64,000 nt of DNA, from positions 26,923 through 90,922 of the forward strand of contig NZ_MQUR01000020.1 of assembly GCF_001953875.1 (NCBI RefSeq), in the 5' to 3' direction. The translations under genes and the position numbers were made by a program. The notes below the pieces were generated by a model. The model saw only the letters and a program-made list of their open reading frames with translations, searched no databases and was not told where the DNA came from. The DNA comes from Streptomyces amritsarensis (lineage in GTDB: Bacteria > Actinomycetota > Actinomycetes > Streptomycetales > Streptomycetaceae). This document shows, piece by piece, positions 18,175 through 24,739 of the stretch (position 1 is its first letter; every line of letters begins with the position of its first letter).

Positions 18175-18527
18175 AGCGCGGCGGACTCCTCGGCTTCGGC
18201 TTCGACGGCGCGGAGGTCGTCCATCGCGGGGCGGAACGCGGGGTCGGCGTTGCTGCCGGTGGCATGGACGGCGGCCAGGGCACGGCGTCGGCGCTCGAAG
18301 AGGTCGGGTCGGCGTTCGATCTCGACCTCGCGGGCCCAGGTCCTGATCCATCCGTGGATGGGTCCGAGGGTGTCGTGCTCGGCAGCCAGAGCGAAGGCGG
18401 CGTTCTTCTGCCGCTCCATCTCGTCAAGACGGTGGGGGGCGATGCGTGCGAGGGCGACGCGCAGGGCGTCGGGGGTGTGCTCGGGCCGCGGGATGAGCTC
18501 TCTGCCGTGTTCCGGCTGTGTGGTCAT
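18171..18527 (-). CDS. DUF6247-like small protein, putative antitoxin
   Basis: The product has 118 residues. The start matches a family common in Streptomyces (IPRPEHTPDALRVALARIAPHRLDEM, then ALAAEHDTLGPIHGWIRTWAREVEIERRPDL), annotated as DUF6247 to my recollection. The sequence is highly helical and charged with a glutamate-rich end (VEAEAEESAAL). Its stop overlaps the GTG of the 83-residue protein, the usual order of antitoxin then toxin. Function is inferred from this arrangement only. Confidence 0.65.
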   Translation of the reverse strand: MTTQPEHGRELIPRPEHTPDALRVALARIAPHRLDEMERQKNAAFALAAEHDTLGPIHGWIRTWAREVEIERRPDLFERRRRALAAVHATGSNADPAFRPAMDDLRAVEAEAEESAAL

Positions 18528-18643
18528 GGTGTCCTCTCAAGCGTCGGCCCCGCCCAGAGTAACGAGCCGGGACACGGTGCGGTTCGGTTCAGCGTGTCCC
18601 GCCCGCACCGCAGGTCCCGACCCCCGGCCTCCGCGCCCCGCCC

Positions 18644-19645
18644 CTACGGCACCTGCCCCGTCGAGCCCCGCACCACCAGCTCCGGCTGGAAGACGTACTC
18701 CGTCCGCTGGACCGGGGTCCCGGACACCGCCTCCAGGAGGGCGCCCACCGCCGCCGTCGCCATCGCGCGCACCGGCTGGCGGACGGTCGTGAGCGGCGGG
18801 TCCGTGAACGCGATCAGCGGTGAGTCGTCGAAGCCGACGACCGACACGTCCTGCGGCACCCGCAGGCCCCGCTCGCGCACGGCCCGTATCACCCCGAGCG
18901 CCATCGGGTCGCTGCCGCACACGATGCCCGTGCAGCCGCGGTCGAGGAGGGCCATGCCCGCGGCGTGGCCGCCCTCGACCGTGAAGAGGGTGCGCTGGAT
19001 CCGCCCCTCGGCCTCCGCGTCCGGGACGACGGACCGGAAGCCCTGCTCCTTGCGGGCCGAGGGCACGTACCGGGTCGGCCCGATGGCCAGCCCGATCCGT
19101 TCGTGCCCGAGGTCCTGGAGGTGCCGTACGGCCATCTCGGCGGCCGCGCGGTCGTCCGGGGAGATGAAGGGCGCGTTCACGTGCTCGTTGAAGCCGTTGA
19201 TCATCACGAACGGCAGGCCGCGGGAGGCGAGGCGCTGGTAGCGGGCGGGGTCCGCGTGGGAGTCGGCGTGCAGCCCCGACAGGAAGACGATGCCGGTGAC
19301 CCCCCGCTCCTCCAGCTGCTCCACCAGTTCGTCCTCGGTGGCCCCGCCCGGCGTCTGCGTGCACAGGACCGGCGTGTAGCCGTGTCCGGCCAGGGCCTGT
19401 TCGATGACCTGCGCGAACGCCGGGAAGATCGGGTTGGTGAGCTCGGGGATCAGCAGGCCGACCAGGCCGTTGCTGCGGCGTTTGAGCCGCACGGGCCGCT
19501 CGTAGCCCAGCAGGTCCATCGCGGCCAGCACCTTGTGCCGGGTGCCGGCCGCGACGCCCGCCTTGCCGTTGAGCACACGGCTGACCGTCGCCTCGCTGAC
19601 CTGGGCCTGCGCGGCGATGTCCGTCAGCCGGAGGGGGGAGGTCAC
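18644..19645 (-). CDS. LacI-family regulator, paralogue of MalR
   Basis: The product has 333 residues from the GTG at 19645, which overlaps the stop of the alpha-glucosidase gene (GTGA). The LacI helix-turn-helix is RLTDIAAQAQVSEATVSRVLNGKAG, followed by the hinge helix GTRHKVLAAMDLLGYERPV. The periplasmic-binding-protein-like sensor domain follows (GLLIPELTNPIFPAFAQVIEQAL to ELVVRGSTGQ). It is very similar along its whole length to the regulator encoded at 27342-28382, so one arose from the other. Translational coupling means it is made together with the glucosidase. It probably recognises the same CTTGC-type operators. Confidence 0.9.
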   Translation of the reverse strand: MTSPLRLTDIAAQAQVSEATVSRVLNGKAGVAAGTRHKVLAAMDLLGYERPVRLKRRSNGLVGLLIPELTNPIFPAFAQVIEQALAGHGYTPVLCTQTPGGATEDELVEQLEERGVTGIVFLSGLHADSHADPARYQRLASRGLPFVMINGFNEHVNAPFISPDDRAAAEMAVRHLQDLGHERIGLAIGPTRYVPSARKEQGFRSVVPDAEAEGRIQRTLFTVEGGHAAGMALLDRGCTGIVCGSDPMALGVIRAVRERGLRVPQDVSVVGFDDSPLIAFTDPPLTTVRQPVRAMATAAVGALLEAVSGTPVQRTEYVFQPELVVRGSTGQVP

Positions 19646-21291
19646 CCCGCCGTCACCTGCCACCACACCGTGGTGTCGGCCGGCAGTACGCCGTCCTCGA
19701 CCGTGTCGCCGCTGGACAGCAGCACCTCGCCGGTGACGGGGAGGCGTACCGCCGTGCCGGTGGTGTTGGCGGTGCAGAGGAAGTTCCCGCGGCGCAGGAC
19801 GAGCACGCCCTCCGGGGCCTCCTGCCAGTCCACGGACTCGCCCGCGCCCAGGTCCGGGTGCTCGCGGCGCAGCCGCAGGGCGGTCCGGTACAGCTCCAGG
19901 GTGGAGGACGGGTCGCCGGTCTGCGCCTCGACGCTCAGCTCCGCCCAGGAGTCGGGCTGGGGGAGCCAGCTGCCGCCGGTGCCGAAGCCGTACGGGGCCT
20001 CGGTGCCCGACCACGGGATGGGGACGCGGCAGCCGTCGCGGAAGCCGTCCTGTCCCGCGGCGCGGAAGAACGACGGGTCCTGGCGGACCTCGTCCGGCAG
20101 GTCGGTGACGTCGGGCAGGCCGAGTTCCTCGCCCTGGTAGACGTACGCCGAGCCGGGCAGCGCCAGCATCAGCAGGCTCGCGGCGCGGGCCCGTCGCAGG
20201 CCGAGGTCGCGGTCGCCGGGCTCGCGCAGCTGGGTGCCGAGGCCGGCGGGGTTGGCGAAGCGGGTGGCGTGCCGGGTGACGTCGTGGTTGGACAGCACCC
20301 AGGTGGTGGGGGCGCCGACGGGGCGCATCGCGGCGAGCGAGCCGTCGATGACCTCGCGGAGCGCGGTCGCCTCCCAGTCGCTGGTGAGGTACTGGAAGTT
20401 GAACGCCTGGTGCATCTCGTCGGGGCGGACGTAGCGGGCCGTGCGTTCGACGGTCGGGGTCCAGGCCTCGGCGACCAGGACGCGGTCGCCCTCGTACTCG
20501 TCGAGGATCAGCCGCCAGGAGCGGTAGATCTCGTGGACGCCGTCCTGGTCGAAGAAGGGCATGACGTCGTTGCCGAGCAGCTTGAGCTGGTCGCGGGCGC
20601 CGAGGTCGGGCAGGCCGGGCGCCTTGACCAGGCCGTGGGCGACGTCGACGCGGAAGCCGTCGGCGCCGAGGTCGAGCCAGAAGCGCAGGATGGAGCGGAA
20701 TTCGTCCTGGACGGCCGGGTGCTCCCAGTTGAAGTCGGGCTGCTCGGGCGCGAAGAGGTGCAGGTACCACTCGCCGTCCGCGACCCGGGTCCAGGCGGGC
20801 CCGCCGAAGATCGACTCCCAGTCGTTGGGGGGCAGTTCGCCGTTCTCGCCCTTGCCGGGGCGGAAGTGGAACCGCTCGCGCAGCCGGGATCCGGGGCCTT
20901 CGCGCAGCGCCTGCTTGAACCATTCGTGCTGGTCGGAGCAGTGGTTGGGGACGAGGTCGACGATGATGCGCAGGCCCAGGTCGTGGGCTTCGCGGATCAC
21001 GGCGTCGGCGTCGTGCAGGGTGCCGAACATGGGGTCGATGGCCCGGTAGTCGGCGACGTCGTAGCCGGCGTCGGCCTGCGGGGAGGCGTAGAAGGGGCTG
21101 AGCCAGACGGCGTCGACGCCCAGCTCCTTGAGGTAGGGCAGGCGGCTGCGGATGCCTTCGAGGTCCCCCATGCCGTCTCCGTTGGAGTCGGCGAAGCTGC
21201 GCGGATAGACCTGGTAGATCACCGCGTCTCTCCACCAGCCGGGCGTGGTGCCGGTGGTGGTGGGAAGTGCGTCGGCGAGGTGCTGGGTCAT
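19642..21291 (-). CDS. aglA: intracellular alpha-glucosidase (GH13)
   Basis: The product has 549 residues and no signal peptide. It starts MTQHLADALPTTTG, then WWRDAVIYQVYPRSFADSNGDGMGDLEGI, the start of oligo-alpha-glucosidases. Catalytic motifs are DLVPNH, GFRVDVAHG (nucleophile Asp), VAEAW (acid/base Glu) and LSNHDV. It cleaves imported maltose and maltodextrins in the cytoplasm. It is the fourth gene of the malE-malF-malG-aglA-lacI operon, 49 bases after malG, and overlaps the regulator gene downstream. A paralogue with a large insertion lies divergently at 24740. Confidence 0.9.
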   Translation of the reverse strand: MTQHLADALPTTTGTTPGWWRDAVIYQVYPRSFADSNGDGMGDLEGIRSRLPYLKELGVDAVWLSPFYASPQADAGYDVADYRAIDPMFGTLHDADAVIREAHDLGLRIIVDLVPNHCSDQHEWFKQALREGPGSRLRERFHFRPGKGENGELPPNDWESIFGGPAWTRVADGEWYLHLFAPEQPDFNWEHPAVQDEFRSILRFWLDLGADGFRVDVAHGLVKAPGLPDLGARDQLKLLGNDVMPFFDQDGVHEIYRSWRLILDEYEGDRVLVAEAWTPTVERTARYVRPDEMHQAFNFQYLTSDWEATALREVIDGSLAAMRPVGAPTTWVLSNHDVTRHATRFANPAGLGTQLREPGDRDLGLRRARAASLLMLALPGSAYVYQGEELGLPDVTDLPDEVRQDPSFFRAAGQDGFRDGCRVPIPWSGTEAPYGFGTGGSWLPQPDSWAELSVEAQTGDPSSTLELYRTALRLRREHPDLGAGESVDWQEAPEGVLVLRRGNFLCTANTTGTAVRLPVTGEVLLSSGDTVEDGVLPADTTVWWQVTAG

Positions 21292-21340
21292 GTCGTCCTT
21301 GGAGAGATCGGGCCGGAAGGGGAACGGCAGGCTCGGGTGG

Positions 21341-22189
21341 TCAGCCCTTGGTGGCGCCTGCCGTCATCCCGGCGACGAGGTGACGCTGGGCGAAAACGAA
21401 GAAGATCGCCGCGGGGATGGCGATGAGGACCGAGGCGGCGCTCATCGCACCCCAGTTGGAGGTGTACTGGGTGACGAAGGTCTGGAGGCCGCCGGCCAGG
21501 GTGAGGTTCTCCTCGCCGACCATGAAGGCGGAGGCGTAGGCGACCTCGCCCCAGGCGGTGATGAAGGCGTAGAAGCCGGTGACGGCGAGGCCGGGCTTGG
21601 CGAGCGGGAGGATCAGCCGCCAGAAGGTGCCGAAGGGGTTGAGTCCGTCGACGCGGCCGGATTCGTCGATCTCGACCGGGATGGTGTCGAAGAAGCCCTT
21701 CATCATCCACGCGCAGAACGGCACGGCGATGGTGAGGTAGGTGATGATCAGGCCGACGGGCTGGTTGAGCAGCCCGAGCTGTCCCATCAGGTTGTAGAGC
21801 GGGACGATCAGGATGGCCATGGGGAACATCTGCGTGATGAGCAGGGTCCACATCAGCGGCTTCATGCCGGGGAACTTGAACCGGCTGACCGCGTATCCGG
21901 TGGTGGCGGCGATGAAGACACCGAGGACGGTGGTGACGCCGGCGACCAGGACGGAGTTGAGGAACCAGTCGAGGAAGTGGCTCGACTCCAGCAGGTACGT
22001 GTAGTTGCTGAGCGTGGGTTCCTTGACGAAGTCCGTGGTGATCGCGTGCTGCGCGGGCTTGAGCGAGGTCAGCAGGATCCACAGGACAGGGAAGACGGCG
22101 ATGACGGACGCGACGACGAGGGTCGCGTGCAGGCCGAAGGAGGCGAAGGGGGAGCGGCTTCCCCGGGTACGCGTGCGGGTCGTGGTCAT
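21341..22189 (-). CDS. malG: maltodextrin ABC transporter permease MalG
   Basis: The product has 282 residues from the ATG at 22189; an in-frame GTG at 22195 overlaps the malF stop and is also possible. Six membrane helices are expected, and four are obvious (LHATLVVASVIAVFPVLWILLTS, LNSVLVAGVTTVLGVFIAATTGYAV, MWTLLITQMFPMAILIVPLY, ASVLIAIPAAIFFVFAQ). The cytoplasmic EAA-type loop for the ATPase appears as VEIDESGRVDGLNPFGTFWRLILPLAKPGL. Together with MalF it forms the channel. No ATPase gene lies here; in Streptomyces the shared ATPase MsiK, encoded elsewhere, serves such importers. Confidence 0.93.
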   Translation of the reverse strand: MTTTRTRTRGSRSPFASFGLHATLVVASVIAVFPVLWILLTSLKPAQHAITTDFVKEPTLSNYTYLLESSHFLDWFLNSVLVAGVTTVLGVFIAATTGYAVSRFKFPGMKPLMWTLLITQMFPMAILIVPLYNLMGQLGLLNQPVGLIITYLTIAVPFCAWMMKGFFDTIPVEIDESGRVDGLNPFGTFWRLILPLAKPGLAVTGFYAFITAWGEVAYASAFMVGEENLTLAGGLQTFVTQYTSNWGAMSAASVLIAIPAAIFFVFAQRHLVAGMTAGATKG

Positions 22190-22191
22190 GG

Positions 22192-23238
22192 TCACCACAC
22201 CTCTCCCTGCTTGCGCAGCGAGCGCCGGTAGACCAGCGCGAAGATCATGAGCAGCAGGAGGATCAGCACGCCCCACGTCGCGGAGACGGCGAAGTCGCGC
22301 GGGCTCGTGATGAAGGCCTCCCGGAAGGCCTGGGTCACCAGGATCTCCGTGGAGTCTCCCGGTCCGCCCCGCGTGAGCAGGAAGATCACCGGGAACATGT
22401 TGAAGGTCCAGATGGTGGAGAGCAGGATCACCGTCATGCTGACCGTGCGCAGGCCGGGCAGGGTGATGTGGCGGAAGCGCTGCCAGGCGCTGGCGCCGTC
22501 CATCTCGGCGGCCTCGTAGAGCTCGCCGGGGATGGACTGCAGGCCGCCGAGGATGGCGACCATCATGAAGGGGATGCCCAGCCAGACGTTGACGGCGATG
22601 ACCGAGAACTTGGCCCAGGTGGGGTCGTCGAGCCACGGCACGGCGGCGATGCCCCCGCCGTCGAGGACCTTGTTGAGGATGCCGTTGTCGCGGTTGAAGA
22701 GGAACCGCCAGGCGAAGACGGACACGAAGCCGGGCACGGCCCAGGGCAGGATGAGCGCCATCCGGTAGGCGGCGCGGCCCCGGAACTGCCGGTTCAGCAT
22801 GTTGGCGAGGGTCAGTCCGAGCACGAACGTGATGGACACGCACGCGACGGTCCAGACCACCGTCCACACCAGCCGCTGGAGGAACACCGGGTCGCCGAGG
22901 ACCGCCGCGTAGTTGTCGAGTCCGATGAACTCGTACGTGGCGTCGATGTGGCGGGCGCCGATGTCACGGGCGACGTTGCGCTCGTTGGCGTCGGTCAGCG
23001 ACAGGTAGATGCCGCGCACGAGCGGCCAGCCGATGATCACGCCGAGGACGAGCACGACCGGGGCGACCATGGCCCAGGCGTACCAGTGGGTGGCGAGGGC
23101 GCGCCTCAGACCACCTGTGTTCCGGGTGTTCCCTGTGTTCCCGCTGTCAGTCCAGCGGCTCCGGCCGCGGACGGCGGAGTCGTTCCCGACTCCGTCGTCC
23201 GCGGCCTTCACCACAGACTGGCTGGTGTCAGCAGCCAT
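22192..23238 (-). CDS. malF: maltodextrin ABC transporter permease MalF
   Basis: The product has 348 residues. After a hydrophilic N-terminus of about 55 residues come six helices, starting WYAWAMVAPVVLVLGVIIGWPL. The EAA loop is YEAAEMDGASAWQRFRHITLPGL, the contact site for the ATPase. The large MalF periplasmic domain of enteric bacteria is absent, as usual in actinobacteria. It starts seven bases after malE and ends against malG, so the three are one transcript. Confidence 0.93.
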   Translation of the reverse strand: MAADTSQSVVKAADDGVGNDSAVRGRSRWTDSGNTGNTRNTGGLRRALATHWYAWAMVAPVVLVLGVIIGWPLVRGIYLSLTDANERNVARDIGARHIDATYEFIGLDNYAAVLGDPVFLQRLVWTVVWTVACVSITFVLGLTLANMLNRQFRGRAAYRMALILPWAVPGFVSVFAWRFLFNRDNGILNKVLDGGGIAAVPWLDDPTWAKFSVIAVNVWLGIPFMMVAILGGLQSIPGELYEAAEMDGASAWQRFRHITLPGLRTVSMTVILLSTIWTFNMFPVIFLLTRGGPGDSTEILVTQAFREAFITSPRDFAVSATWGVLILLLLMIFALVYRRSLRKQGEVW

Positions 23239-23245
23239 CGTTTCG

Positions 23246-24517
23246 TTACTTCCAGCCCTTGAGGATCTTGCGGAACTCGATGCCGGCCGCCTTGGCCGCG
23301 TCCTCCGGGCTCGACGCCCCGGTGATCGCCTTGGTGTATTCGACCTTCAGCGGCTCGAAGAGGGAGCCGTTCTCGGGGATCCAGGCGCGCTCGACGGCCT
23401 TGTCGACGGCCGGCTTGAAGAACGCGACCATCTCGCTGCTCTTGACGTCCGGCTGCTCGTAGGCGGCGGTGCGGGTCGGCAGCAGGCTCAGCTCCTTGGC
23501 GGACTGGACCTGGACCTCCTGCGAGGTCATGTACTCGACGAAGGCGTGGGCGGCGGCGCGGTTCTTCGAGCCGGCGTAGACGCCGAGGTCGTGGCCGCCC
23601 TGCGGGGCGCCGGCCTTGGCCGAGCCGGCCGGGACGGCGGCGATGCCGAGGTTGGCCTTGTCCTTGAACTGGTCGCCGGCGTAGGTGTCGGCGACGGCCC
23701 ACGGACCGTTGATCATCATGGCGGCCTCGCCGGTCTTGAAGGCCGTCTGCATGTTGGCGTAGCCGTCGGTGGCGTTGGTGATCGCCGCACCCGAGGCGAC
23801 CAGGTCACGGGCGGTCTTGAAGGCCTTGACGCCCGCCTCGTTGTCGACGGTGACCGTCTTGTTCTTCGCGTCGACGAGGTCGCCGCCCTCGCCGTAGATC
23901 AGCGGGAGGAACCAGTAGGAGTCGTCGCCGCGCAGGTAGAGGGCGGCCTTGCCGGTCTTCGCCTTGATCGCCTCGGCGGCGGTCTTCAGCTCGGCCAGCG
24001 TCTTGGGGGGCTGGACGCCGGCGTCGGCGAGCATCTTCTTGTTGTAGAAGAGGCCGAGGGTGTCGATGACCTGCGGCACGGCGTAGGTCTTGCCCTCGTA
24101 CTTGCCGCTGGCCGCGGCCTGCGGCAGGAACTCGCTGTCGACCTTCTTCGCCATGTCCGCCGGGACCTCGTCGAGGTAGCCGAGGGAGGCGAAGTCCGCG
24201 ACCCAGCCGACGTCGGCCCGGATCACGTCAGGCGCGTCGGAACCGCTGCTGAAGGCGTTCTTGACCTTGTTCTGCGCGTCACCGTACGGGACGTTGACGT
24301 ACTTGACGGTCACCTTCGGGTGCTTCGCGGTGAACGCCTCGGCGATCTTCTGGAAGCTGGCCTTCTCGGCGTCGTTCGCGGTGTCCCACCACGTGACAGT
24401 GCCGGAAAGCTCGCCGCCGGCTTCGGTCCCGCCGTTGCCCTTGTCGTCACCGCCGCAAGCCGTCGCCGCGAGCGCCAGGGCCGCGACCAGCGCGGTGGCC
24501 GCTATGCCACGCCGCAT
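23246..24517 (-). CDS. malE: maltodextrin-binding lipoprotein MalE
   Basis: The product has 423 residues from the ATG at 24517, which has GAAGGAG six bases upstream; the open frame extends further upstream but without a ribosome site. The signal MRRGIAATALVAALALAATACGG is a lipoprotein signal with Cys at about residue 20. Solute-binding motifs follow: VTWWDTANDAEKASFQKIAEAF, PYGDAQNKVKNAF, DVIRADVGWVADFA, MINGPWAVADTYAG. It captures maltodextrins at the membrane surface for MalFG. A CTTGC-type operator lies 85-105 bases upstream. Confidence 0.93.
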   Translation of the reverse strand: MRRGIAATALVAALALAATACGGDDKGNGGTEAGGELSGTVTWWDTANDAEKASFQKIAEAFTAKHPKVTVKYVNVPYGDAQNKVKNAFSSGSDAPDVIRADVGWVADFASLGYLDEVPADMAKKVDSEFLPQAAASGKYEGKTYAVPQVIDTLGLFYNKKMLADAGVQPPKTLAELKTAAEAIKAKTGKAALYLRGDDSYWFLPLIYGEGGDLVDAKNKTVTVDNEAGVKAFKTARDLVASGAAITNATDGYANMQTAFKTGEAAMMINGPWAVADTYAGDQFKDKANLGIAAVPAGSAKAGAPQGGHDLGVYAGSKNRAAAHAFVEYMTSQEVQVQSAKELSLLPTRTAAYEQPDVKSSEMVAFFKPAVDKAVERAWIPENGSLFEPLKVEYTKAITGASSPEDAAKAAGIEFRKILKGWK

Positions 24518-24601
24518 ATGAACTCCTTCGATGATCCCGGCCGCGCCCTCGCGGTCCCGAGTTGCCAGGAACGTAACAAGACTGAAAGACGACCGAAAGG
24601 G

Positions 24602-24622
24602 CTTGCGCAAACTTTCTGCAAG
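24602..24622 (-). promoter_or_regulatory. MalR-like operator between malE and the divergent glucosidase
   Basis: The 21-bp element CTTGCGCAAA-C-TTTCTGCAAG is an imperfect inverted repeat with CTTGC arms. The same words occur before the amylase gene. It lies in the 222-base divergent region and could control malE and the glucosidase at 24740. Further CTTGC words occur at 24666 and 24767, the latter inside the first codons of the divergent gene. Confidence 0.65.
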
Positions 24623-24739
24623 CGGAGGGGATCGTTACATCCGTGTGTCCGTACGGTTGCCGCAGCTTGCTGTTAGTTCGAGTCGTCTTCGACTGCCCGG
24701 GCCCGCAACCAGGGGGCATGTTGCCGCGTTGACCCCGAT

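Noticed and set aside
21341..24517. Missing ATPase gene in the malEFG operon as a sign of a broken importer
   Set aside because: Streptomyces sugar importers of this type share the ATPase MsiK encoded elsewhere, so the absence is normal.
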